6,421 nt of DNA, taken from NCBI RefSeq assembly GCF_002506515.1, contig NZ_DAXS01000077.1, positions 1-6,421 on the forward strand, read 5' to 3'. The position numbers were made by a program, and so were the translations under genes. This stretch comes from Caldivirga sp. UBA161 (GTDB lineage Archaea; Thermoproteota; Thermoprotei; Thermoproteales; Thermocladiaceae). The notes below the pieces were generated by a model. It saw nothing but the letters and a program-made list of their open reading frames with translations. It did no database searches and was not told the DNA's origin. Positions 1-5,524 of this stretch are shown here, one piece after another. The stretch's first letter is position 1, and each line of letters starts with the position of its first letter.

Positions 1-74
1 CAACCAGGACACCAATCAACCCACACCTTACTCCTATACTGCTGGGGACTTAGAGTTATTTTTATTGTTGACAT
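1..74 (-). CDS. 2-oxoacid:ferredoxin oxidoreductase, beta subunit (partial, N-terminus only)
   Basis: This is the first 24 codons of a gene running off the left edge on the minus strand, with ATG at 74-72. The peptide begins MSTIKITLSPQQY and reaches SKVWVDWCPG at the edge. A W-C-P-G-C-G motif near the N-terminus is the hallmark of beta subunits of the pyruvate/2-oxoglutarate/2-oxoacid:ferredoxin oxidoreductases; its cysteines ligate a [4Fe-4S] cluster, and the subunit also binds thiamine diphosphate. The enzyme oxidatively decarboxylates 2-oxoacids to acyl-CoA in the cytoplasm and reduces ferredoxin. The last visible codon is incomplete (TG), compatible with the expected Cys. pyrC lies 72 nt upstream on the same strand, and a TATA-like box at 103-110 suggests its own promoter. 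Substrate (2-oxoglutarate, pyruvate or broad) cannot be told from this fragment. The family call rests on a short but distinctive motif. Confidence 0.72.
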   Translation of the reverse strand, partial: MSTIKITLSPQQYRSKVWVDWCPG

Positions 75-102
75 TTTACGTCGATTCTCATTATAGGCTA
101 GG

Positions 103-110
103 TCTTAATA
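103..110 (-). promoter_or_regulatory. Candidate TATA box for the partial oxidoreductase beta gene
   Basis: On the minus strand this reads TATTAAGA, centred about 32 nt before the ATG at 74. That would place transcription start about 6 nt before the start codon, in the usual archaeal spacing. The match to a TATA box is only moderate. Confidence 0.35.
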
Positions 111-146
111 ACGCTTACTCGCTACACTAGGGGTTTTAGGTTTGGG

Positions 147-1367
147 TTAAATTGACCTACTTAATTTAATTAAGGTATTATTACTGATGAGGCCAGCGAA
201 CATTTTCTCATAATCTGAATCCACCATAAGTAATTCCCCTCCCTTAATTAATCCAATTAACCTAACCATGGTGGCCCAGCCTGAGAATGGGCTGTGCTTG
301 GCTTTACTCATGAATAAGCTTGGGTCTATTACCGTACTTGACTTAGTGTCAATGAGTAATTGCGCATCATTATTCACCTCAAGTATCTTAAGTGGGTTAA
401 TTGAATACACATCAATAACCCTACCTAAGTCTATTAATCCCCTCCTCCATAGGTCAAGTAGAAGAAGCCCCGTAGTTTCTAAGCCTGGGAAACCTGGAGG
501 TGTGTTATCGTAATTGCTGTGGAATTTCTCACCACTAGTGTGGGGGGCATGATCACTTGCAATAATGCTTACTGAACCATTAATTAGCCTCCTCAGCAAT
601 TCAAGCCTAATTAACCTACTCCTCAACGGTGGATTAACCTTACAGTAGAATGGGTCATTAACATGCTCAATGCATGAATCTTCATCAAGCAGTAGGTGAT
701 GCATAGTAACATCAATAGTAATTCTATTACTCAACTTCACCAAGTCAATTATCCTTGGGTCTGTTACATGGGTTAAATGGATCCTTGCACCATGAATTAA
801 GGCAAGTTGAATCACCCTTAAGGCACATGAGAATTCAGCATCAAGGGGCCTGTTAACGCCATGTATTCTTGAGTCATTACCATTGAGGTTCCTGAATAAT
901 GAAGGATCCTCGCAATGAATAATAATGGTCATGTTATTAACCGCAGCCGCCTTAATTATCTCCTCAATTACCCTATAATCCTCAGGATACACTTTAATAC
1001 TCCTAATGCCGAGGCTCACATAACCCTTCAGTAGATTGAGGTCAGTTGGGACACCGCCATGTAGCCTATAGTTTATTTTAAGGCTTGAGGCATCCTTAAT
1101 TCTCCTAAGGGCCAAGTCAGGGTCACGTATCGGGGGCTTTGTATTAGGCATATCCCCAACTGTAGCCACACCACCAGCTAGAGCCGCCCTTGAGCCTGAG
1201 TTTAAGTCCTCCTTATGGCTTTCGCCCCAATCCCTAAGGTGGACATGCATATCGGCAAAGGCTGGGATTGCAATAACATTATCAGGTAGCTCAATAACCG
1301 TTGAGCCGCGTACCTTTAGCTTAATTCTAATTAATTCACCATCCTTAAAATACCTTACTGAAATCAT
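147..1367 (-). CDS. pyrC: Dihydroorotase (PyrC, cyclic amidohydrolase)
   Basis: A 406-residue enzyme of de novo pyrimidine synthesis that interconverts N-carbamoyl-L-aspartate and dihydroorotate in the cytoplasm. The metal-dependent amidohydrolase signature is complete: HVHLRD at 41-46 (two metal His plus substrate-binding Arg45), MPNT at 73-76 (substrate Asn75), Lys125 in SIKVYPED as the likely carbamylated bridging lysine, His151 in IIIHCED, His200 in HLTHVT, and Asp272 in ASDHAPHT as the catalytic aspartate. NPPLR (245-249) and PGFPGLET follow the family pattern. Length is normal for the type I family. The start at 1367 is supported by an upstream TATA-like element (1397-1405) giving a short leader. 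The N-terminal strand region before residue 35 is short but intact. Allantoinase or hydantoinase is an alternative within the superfamily, but the HLRD and MPNT context fits dihydroorotase. No other pyrimidine gene is visible in the window. Confidence 0.93.
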   Translation of the reverse strand: MISVRYFKDGELIRIKLKVRGSTVIELPDNVIAIPAFADMHVHLRDWGESHKEDLNSGSRAALAGGVATVGDMPNTKPPIRDPDLALRRIKDASSLKINYRLHGGVPTDLNLLKGYVSLGIRSIKVYPEDYRVIEEIIKAAAVNNMTIIIHCEDPSLFRNLNGNDSRIHGVNRPLDAEFSCALRVIQLALIHGARIHLTHVTDPRIIDLVKLSNRITIDVTMHHLLLDEDSCIEHVNDPFYCKVNPPLRSRLIRLELLRRLINGSVSIIASDHAPHTSGEKFHSNYDNTPPGFPGLETTGLLLLDLWRRGLIDLGRVIDVYSINPLKILEVNNDAQLLIDTKSSTVIDPSLFMSKAKHSPFSGWATMVRLIGLIKGGELLMVDSDYEKMFAGLISNNTLIKLSRSI

Positions 1368-1396
1368 GCCTAGTCAATTACCGCTAAGCCTATGCT

Positions 1397-1405
1397 AAAT
1401 TTTAA
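1397..1405 (-). promoter_or_regulatory. Candidate TATA box of pyrC
   Basis: On the minus strand this reads TTAAAATTT, centred about 34 nt before the pyrC ATG. It implies a leader of roughly 8 nt. It lies only about 20 bp from the oppositely directed box at 1424-1429, so the two promoters share a compact divergent region. Confidence 0.45.
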
Positions 1406-1423
1406 CAGTGACTATACTTAAGG

Positions 1424-1429
1424 TTTAAA
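1424..1429 (+). promoter_or_regulatory. TATA box of the 35-codon ORF
   Basis: TTTAAA, preceded by the purine-rich AAGG (a possible BRE), is centred about 27 nt before the ATG at 1454. This is the spacing for a leaderless crenarchaeal transcript. It is the best-placed promoter between pyrC and prpB. Confidence 0.55.
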
Positions 1430-1453
1430 TAGGGTCACTTAAGCGTGTAGAGT

Positions 1454-1561
1454 ATGGGTGGCAGGCAGAGGACTAGCCTATTCTTAACTTCAGAGGAGGA
1501 GCAGAGGAGGATTGAGTCAAAGCAGAGGGCTTCAAGTAGTGCTAATAAGCAGAGTTCATGA
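1454..1561 (+). CDS. Small hypothetical protein, 35 aa, highly charged
   Basis: An ATG-to-TGA frame of 35 codons starting MGGRQRTSLFLTSEEEQRR and ending SANKQSS. The family is not recognised. Residues 13-25 (SEEEQRRIESKQR) look like a short charged amphipathic helix, and the last ten residues are Ser/Asn/Gln-rich and probably disordered. There is no Cys, Trp, His or Pro, no membrane segment and no signal peptide. The start is favoured because a TATA box (1424-1429) sits about 27 nt upstream, which fits a leaderless mRNA. Codons such as AGG, CTA, TTA and GAG match neighbouring genes. It lies between divergent pyrC and downstream prpB, 122 nt before the latter. It could be a real microprotein, a remnant of a longer gene, or a chance frame within a leader or non-coding RNA. 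Confidence 0.45.
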   Translation: MGGRQRTSLFLTSEEEQRRIESKQRASSSANKQSS

Positions 1562-1633
1562 GCCAGTTGCCTTAATTTAAAAAGCTTGCTTAAAGTCCTC
1601 ATTAAGGATAAAGAGGCTGATAGTACTCATTCC

Positions 1634-1661
1634 TTAAATCCCAACGTGAAACTACTTTAAT
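1634..1661 (+). promoter_or_regulatory. Promoter region of the methylisocitrate lyase gene
   Basis: Two TATA-like elements lie here: TTAAAT at 1634-1639 and TTTAAT at 1656-1661. The first would give a leader of about 20 nt that includes AGGTG (1673-1677), a Shine-Dalgarno match 6 nt before the ATG at 1684. The second would give a leaderless transcript. The sequence alone does not choose between them. Confidence 0.4.
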
Positions 1662-1683
1662 CCCTTAATCTTAGGTGTAAATA

Positions 1684-2622
1684 ATGAAACCTGTGCTACT
1701 TGATAAGGGTAAGCTTAAGCCAAGTGAGGTTAGGAGTAGGTTTAGGGAGAGGCTAGGTAAGGATGGTATCATAGTGGCTCCTGGCGTTTTTATACCTGCT
1801 GCAGCAATGTTGGCTGAGGAATTGGGGTTTGAGGCCGTATACTTCAGTGGTGCTGCATACTCCAATATGCTTGGTTTACCCGACTTAGGCGTCTTTACGC
1901 TCAGTGAATTATCATACTACTTGAGGTTCTTCACTAATGCCATAAACATACCCCTTATTGTTGATGTTGACACTGGCTTTGGTGAAGCATTAAATGTTGC
2001 CAGGACTGTTAGGGAACTTGAGGATACAGGTGTATCCGCTATTCACATTGAGGATCAGGAAATGCCTAAGAAGTGTGGGCACTTAGCCGGTAAGAGGGTT
2101 ATACCTATTGATGAAATGGTTAAGAAGATTAAGGCTGCGGTTGAGGCTAGGAGGGATGACAACTTCATTATAATAGCTAGAACCGACGCTAGGGATGTTG
2201 AGGGCTTTGATTCAGCAGTGGAAAGGGCTAGGGCTTACCTTGAGGCTGGCGCTGATGTAATATTCCCTGAAGCGCTCCACAGTAAGGAGGAGTTCATGGA
2301 GTTTGCCAGGATGGTTAAGGCACCGTTGCTAGCTAATATGACTGAGTTTGGGAAGACGCCATACATTACCGCCAAGGAGTTTGAGGAAATGGGTTATAGG
2401 ATAGTTATATTCCCTGTAACAACGTTCAGGTACGCTATGGGTGCAATCAAGAATGCATTGATTACGCTTAAGAATGAGGGTACCCAATTAAGTTTAATTA
2501 ATAATATGATGAGTAGGGAAGACATATACCAACTCATTGGGTACCATGATTATGAGGAGTGGGATAAGAATTTAGCTGAAGAAGCCAATAAGTTGATGAG
2601 CGGGAGAATTAAACTGAGGTAG
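1684..2622 (+). CDS. prpB: 2-methylisocitrate lyase (PrpB; isocitrate lyase/PEP mutase superfamily)
   Basis: A 312-residue enzyme that splits 2-methylisocitrate into pyruvate and succinate, the last step of the methylcitrate route for propionate or propionyl-CoA. The TIM-barrel signature is clear: SG at 55-56, metal- and substrate-binding VDVDTGFG at 93-100 (Asp94, Asp96), HIEDQ at 121-125 (Glu123), the catalytic loop KKCGH at 129-133 with Cys131 as the general acid, ARTDA at 165-169 (Arg166), FPEA at 194-197, and NMTEFGKTP at 218-226. Length and the C-terminal YQLIGYHDYEEW block match PrpB rather than the much longer isocitrate lyases. An in-frame TAA at 1678-1680 fixes ATG 1684 as the earliest start, with AGGTG 6 nt before it. 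No methylcitrate synthase or dehydratase gene is in the window, so the gene stands alone here. Dimethylmalate lyase or oxaloacetate decarboxylase activity is a less likely alternative. Confidence 0.9.
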   Translation: MKPVLLDKGKLKPSEVRSRFRERLGKDGIIVAPGVFIPAAAMLAEELGFEAVYFSGAAYSNMLGLPDLGVFTLSELSYYLRFFTNAINIPLIVDVDTGFGEALNVARTVRELEDTGVSAIHIEDQEMPKKCGHLAGKRVIPIDEMVKKIKAAVEARRDDNFIIIARTDARDVEGFDSAVERARAYLEAGADVIFPEALHSKEEFMEFARMVKAPLLANMTEFGKTPYITAKEFEEMGYRIVIFPVTTFRYAMGAIKNALITLKNEGTQLSLINNMMSREDIYQLIGYHDYEEWDKNLAEEANKLMSGRIKLR

Positions 2623-2654
2623 GGTTAAGATGATGCTCAGCGGGTTTAATCCAA

Positions 2655-2790
2655 TGTTATAATATTTAAATGAAATACATGAGTAACTATGATTCTATTT
2701 TGATATAAAGAAGTAAGTTATATGATAAATTATATTACATTATTCAAATAAGTTATAACATTATAGGTTAATATATTAATATAACGTAAA
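2655..2790. other. A+T-rich intergenic tract (about 85% A+T)
   Basis: Within the 259-bp gap between prpB and the SQR-like gene, about 136 bases contain only about 21 G or C by hand count. It holds a direct repeat TAAGTTATA (2714-2722 and 2749-2757), a perfect 12-bp palindrome TTAATATATTAA (2768-2779), the palindrome GTTATAAC (2752-2759), and a TATA-like TTTAAA at 2664-2669. No ORF longer than about 10 codons and no tRNA-like fold was seen. It may be prpB terminator plus an upstream regulatory or easily melted region for the next operon. Confidence 0.5.
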
Positions 2791-2811
2791 TGCTATAGAA
2801 ATGCAAGCTAA

Positions 2812-2840
2812 GTGGTATTTCACATGGGCTGAAGTACCAT
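2812..2840. repeat. Imperfect inverted repeat (dyad) upstream of the SQR-like promoter
   Basis: Arms GTGGTATTTC (2812-2821) and GAAGTACCAT (2831-2840) are complementary over 10 positions, counting two G-T pairs, around a 9-nt centre. An overlapping outer inverted repeat pairs AATGCTAT (2789-2796) with ATAGCATT (2839-2846). The dyad ends 11 nt before the TATA box, so it probably lies outside the transcript and is placed like a regulator binding site. Confidence 0.45.
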
Positions 2841-2851
2841 AGCATTAATGC

Positions 2852-2857
2852 TTAAAA
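2852..2857 (+). promoter_or_regulatory. TATA box of the SQR-like/DUF1641 operon
   Basis: TTAAAA is centred about 27 nt before the ATG at 2882, which predicts a leaderless mRNA. No Shine-Dalgarno is present before this start, in keeping with a first gene of an operon. Confidence 0.6.
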
Positions 2858-2881
2858 GCCAATTAATACACCGCGAATACT

Positions 2882-4048
2882 ATGGGTAAGAAAATCCTAG
2901 TGCTGGGTGGTGGTGTTGGTGGTGTGGTAGCTGCTAAGAAGCTTGCAGAGAGGTTGAGGAATCGTGTTGATGCTGAGGTAACGCTAATAAGTGATACTGA
3001 CTATTACCTACTACCACCATTACTGGTTAACATTGCCTTAGGTGATATGGATCCAGCGCAGGCTCAATTACCATTAACCATGCTTAGTAAAAGAGGAGTT
3101 AAGAGCATTAAGGCCACTGTAACTAAGATAGATCCTGATAATAGGGTAGTTGAGACTGATAAGGGTAAATTCAATTACGATTACTTACTGGCAAGCCTTG
3201 GTACTGAATTTGATTTTAAATCATATAACTTAGGGGTAGGTTACCACAATTTCACCTTAGATGGTGCACTTAAGTTAAGGGAAGCATTAATGAATTTTAA
3301 GGGGGGAAGTGTGGTAGTATTTACCCCTGAACCATTATATAGGTGTGGTGTTTATCCCTTTGAAATCGTTGCTCAATTGGACACCATATTTAGGAAGAGG
3401 GGGATTAGGGATAAAGTTGATTTAACGCTTATCCACCCATTTGAGAGGCCCATACAGCCATTAGGCCTAGAGGCAGTTAAGATAACTGAAGATGTCTATG
3501 CTCAGAAGGGCATTAAATACATTGGTAATGCTAAGCCTATTGAGGTTGATGATAAGGGTAAGGTTGTTGTAACCACTTCAGATAAGGTTAAGTATGATCT
3601 ACTCATAGTTATTCCACCAGCTAGGCTACCTAAGCCATTTGATGGAACACCACTAGTCACAGAAACCCCAAGTGGTAAGTGGACTGCAATAAACGTGTAC
3701 ACTGGTAGGAGTATTAAGTATGATGATGTTTACCTACCTGGTGAACACTCAATGCCAGCCATAGGCCTACCAACCGCTGGTGTACCAGTTCACTTCACAG
3801 CATTAGCCAGTGCAAGCGTAATCGCTGGCGAACTCCTCGGTGAACCCTTTGACCCAGCGCAGATAACTGCAATGGCCTGCGCAATGGATTACGGTGACTT
3901 AGGCATGGTGTTTAACTGCGACATTAAGCTTGACCTTAAGAAGAATAACGCCCTCTGGGTGGGTAACTGCTACAGTATATTAACATCACCATTGGGTAAG
4001 CTTATAAAGGACCTATTCTACAAGACGTGGTTGCAGACGACAATGTGA
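2882..4048 (+). CDS. Sulfide:quinone oxidoreductase-like FAD flavoprotein
   Basis: A 388-residue member of the FAD-dependent pyridine nucleotide-disulfide oxidoreductase family, closest in pattern to sulfide:quinone reductases, which oxidise sulfide and pass electrons to membrane quinone. The N-terminal Rossmann motif GGGVGG (9-14) binds the FAD adenosine moiety. ASLGT (104-108) and DVYLPGEHS (282-290) fit the conserved dinucleotide- and FAD-contacting segments. Cys155 in PLYRCGVYPFE matches the SQR cysteine in the C-x-x-x-P-x-E context, and Cys346 (with Cys333 and Cys363 nearby) lies where the partner cysteine is expected. No cysteine is seen near residue 128, where classical SQRs carry a third one. 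The C-terminal end LGKLIKDLFYKTWLQ (371-385) could form an amphipathic membrane-docking helix. It is first in an operon with the DUF1641 gene. Alternatives are a type II NADH dehydrogenase or another sulfur-linked flavoprotein; substrate is inferred. Confidence 0.8.
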   Translation: MGKKILVLGGGVGGVVAAKKLAERLRNRVDAEVTLISDTDYYLLPPLLVNIALGDMDPAQAQLPLTMLSKRGVKSIKATVTKIDPDNRVVETDKGKFNYDYLLASLGTEFDFKSYNLGVGYHNFTLDGALKLREALMNFKGGSVVVFTPEPLYRCGVYPFEIVAQLDTIFRKRGIRDKVDLTLIHPFERPIQPLGLEAVKITEDVYAQKGIKYIGNAKPIEVDDKGKVVVTTSDKVKYDLLIVIPPARLPKPFDGTPLVTETPSGKWTAINVYTGRSIKYDDVYLPGEHSMPAIGLPTAGVPVHFTALASASVIAGELLGEPFDPAQITAMACAMDYGDLGMVFNCDIKLDLKKNNALWVGNCYSILTSPLGKLIKDLFYKTWLQTTM

Positions 4049-4053
4049 GGTGA
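4047..4053 (+). promoter_or_regulatory. Shine-Dalgarno of the DUF1641 gene
   Basis: GAGGTGA overlaps the TGA stop of the upstream gene and is a full match to part of the archaeal consensus GGAGGTGAT. It ends directly at ATG 4054 but lies 6 nt from ATG 4060. The spacing favours 4060 as the true start and indicates translation of the second gene from a shared mRNA. Confidence 0.65.
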
Positions 4054-4059
4054 ATGACC

Positions 4060-4527
4060 ATGACAACCCAAGAACAGGTTCAAGTAAGCCCCGATGAGAA
4101 ACTCGCAGAAGCATTAAGCATACTTGCTGAGAACGCTGATGAGTTAAAGGGCTTAGTTGAATTAATAGTGGAGTTGAAACGTAGTGGCGTCCTAGACTCA
4201 GTAATGCTAATACTTAATAGGTTTGAGGAGCTTATACAGTATTTATTCCAAGACCCAGCGGTATTTAAGCTCCTAGCCATTGCACTGGACGGCAGCTTAG
4301 GCTTAATGAATAAACTGGATGCTAATGACGTTATTAGGCTTAAGGAGCTAATGCAAAGCTTAGGTGGATGCATGAGTAAGAATATTAATTCAGTATCTAA
4401 TGCTAAGCCTGTTAAGGGATTAATGGGGCTTTGGAGGGCATTAGGTGATGAGGATGTTCAAAGAGGGCTAGGAGTAGCGCTTGAGTTAGTTAAGATCCTT
4501 GGCAAATGCTCAAGTGGTAAGCAGTAA
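4060..4527 (+). CDS. DUF1641 family protein, partner of the SQR-like enzyme
   Basis: An acidic, nearly all-helical protein of 155 residues from ATG 4060 (157 from the alternative ATG 4054). The C-terminal part, GLMGLWRALGDEDVQRGLG and the following LVKILGK (about 120-149), is the recognisable DUF1641 (PF07849) block. The biochemical function of the family is unknown. It begins about 11 nt after the stop of the SQR-like gene with a strong Shine-Dalgarno overlapping that stop, so the two are almost surely co-transcribed and translated in step. There is no signal peptide or clear membrane span, but helices such as VMLILNRFEELIQYLF are amphipathic. Two cysteines, Cys104 and Cys150, might matter in a redox setting, though this is speculative. 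The operon suggests an accessory, scaffold or membrane-anchoring subunit for the flavoprotein. A T-run follows at 4561-4565. Confidence 0.85.
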   Translation: MTTQEQVQVSPDEKLAEALSILAENADELKGLVELIVELKRSGVLDSVMLILNRFEELIQYLFQDPAVFKLLAIALDGSLGLMNKLDANDVIRLKELMQSLGGCMSKNINSVSNAKPVKGLMGLWRALGDEDVQRGLGVALELVKILGKCSSGKQ

Positions 4528-4560
4528 ACCAGTAAAATTTAGATTAAATTAAAAAGATCA

Positions 4561-4565
4561 TTTTT
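4561..4565 (+). terminator. T-run terminator of the SQR-like/DUF1641 operon
   Basis: TTTTT occurs 34 nt after the DUF1641 stop, within AT-rich sequence and without a strong stem. Oligo-T tracts of this kind are the usual archaeal termination signal. Confidence 0.45.
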
Positions 4566-4658
4566 ATCCTAAGTTAATCTACACATTATACCTTGATCAT
4601 AATTTTAAGTTCAAGCACCACATAATGAATATGAATGTGAGGTGTCAGGCGCAGAATA

Positions 4659-4666
4659 TTTAAAAA
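4659..4666 (+). promoter_or_regulatory. TATA box of the peroxiredoxin gene
   Basis: TTTAAAAA, preceded by GAATA, is centred about 34 nt before the ATG at 4697, implying a leader of roughly 7-9 nt. No Shine-Dalgarno is seen, so initiation is probably leaderless-like and the gene is transcribed apart from the upstream operon. Confidence 0.6.
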
Positions 4667-4696
4667 GGTATGCATCTAAAATATTATTGATAAGTT

Positions 4697-5395
4697 ATGA
4701 GCGAGGGATTCAGAATACCTCTCATAGGAGAGAAATTCCCTGAAATGGAGGTAACTACTACTCATGGAAAAATAAAACTACCAGACTACTATAAGGGTAA
4801 GTGGTTCATACTCTTCAGCCACCCTGGTGACTTCACACCAGTATGCACCACTGAATTCGTTAGCTTCGCTAAGAGGTATGAGGACTTTAAGAAGTTGAAC
4901 ACTGAGTTAATAGGCTTATCAGTGGATACTGATATAAGCCACATTGAGTGGGTTACTTGGATTGAGAAGACCCTGGGCGTTAAGATACCATTCCCAATAA
5001 TAGCTGACCCAATGGGTAATGTATCCAAGAAGCTAGGGATGATTCACGCTGAGTCAAGTACAAGCACTGTTAGGGCAGTTTTCATTGTTGATGATAAGGC
5101 CACTGTTAGGTTAATAATGTATTATCCACTAGAGCTTGGTAGGAATATTCCAGAGATTTTAAGGGCAGTGAGGACTCTCCAATTAATTGATAAGTACGGT
5201 ACAGTTGCCCCAGCTAACTGGCCATATAATGAAGTAATTGGTGAGAATATGTTAAACCCACCACCGCATAACGTTGAAGAGGCTCCTAAGAGGCTTCAGC
5301 AGTATAAGGGCTACGCATGGTGGTTAACCTATAGGGAAATACCAAAGGAGGAGGTGGAGGACACTAAGAGGACTATTAAGATAAGGATTGAATAA
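4697..5395 (+). CDS. Peroxiredoxin, archaeal Prx6 type, single-cysteine
   Basis: A 232-residue thiol peroxidase that reduces hydrogen peroxide and organic hydroperoxides in the cytoplasm. The active-site block HPGDFTPVCTTEF (42-54) holds the peroxidatic Cys50 with the conserved Pro/Thr environment (Thr47). DPMGNVSKKLGM (about 109-120) and STSTVRAVFIVD (about 125-136) are typical of the Prx6 group, and the long C-terminal arm with NWPYNEV and the WW segment near 208-209 matches archaeal members that build ring-shaped decamers. Cys50 is the only cysteine in the protein. In Aeropyrum pernix-type enzymes (alignment from memory) the tail has two cysteines flanking a WW; here those places are Gly205 and Thr211, so this should work by a true 1-Cys mechanism. 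It has its own promoter downstream of the SQR-like operon, and the next gene is a regulator. Confidence 0.93.
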   Translation: MSEGFRIPLIGEKFPEMEVTTTHGKIKLPDYYKGKWFILFSHPGDFTPVCTTEFVSFAKRYEDFKKLNTELIGLSVDTDISHIEWVTWIEKTLGVKIPFPIIADPMGNVSKKLGMIHAESSTSTVRAVFIVDDKATVRLIMYYPLELGRNIPEILRAVRTLQLIDKYGTVAPANWPYNEVIGENMLNPPPHNVEEAPKRLQQYKGYAWWLTYREIPKEEVEDTKRTIKIRIE

Positions 5396-5412
5396 TATTA
5401 AGTAAACCTCCC

Positions 5413-5439
5413 TAAGGAACCTTAAAATACGTGAATTTT
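5413..5439 (+). terminator. Possible terminator region of the peroxiredoxin gene
   Basis: A short inverted repeat TAAGG-AA-CCTTA (5413-5424) is followed by TTTT at 5436-5439 and another T-run near 5448-5451. The stem is weak with a two-base centre, so the T-runs are the more likely signal. Confidence 0.3.
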
Positions 5440-5524
5440 CATCATAATTTTACCATAATGCAAGTTATCTTACATGGATTCATTTCTCCACCACAAGTAA
5501 TCCAGCTTAAGTTAACGTAGAAAA

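Noticed and set aside
3..53. A plus-strand open stretch ending at TAG 51-53 with a following T-rich segment, which could be the 3' end of a gene and its terminator.
   Set aside because: The minus strand of the same bases encodes a recognisable oxidoreductase beta N-terminus ending VDWCPG, which explains the region better.
268..513. 81-codon plus-strand frame within pyrC.
   Set aside because: It is antisense to a dihydroorotase with intact catalytic motifs and has no recognisable family; a shadow of the real gene.
1562..1683. Repeated CCTTAA words (1570, 1632, 1663) and a weak CCTC/GAGG stem, considered as a riboswitch or repeat array.
   Set aside because: The words are short, unevenly spaced and common in this A+T-rich DNA, and the 4-bp stem with a long loop is not convincing.
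2630..2662. Short ATG frame (about 10 codons) and a C-box-like ATGATG after prpB, considered as a microprotein or C/D box RNA.
   Set aside because: Too short to support, and no matching D box or second C/D pair was found nearby.
4080..4373. 97-codon minus-strand frame inside the DUF1641 gene.
   Set aside because: Ser/Leu/Asn-rich antisense composition, no family signature, and it overlaps a well-supported gene.
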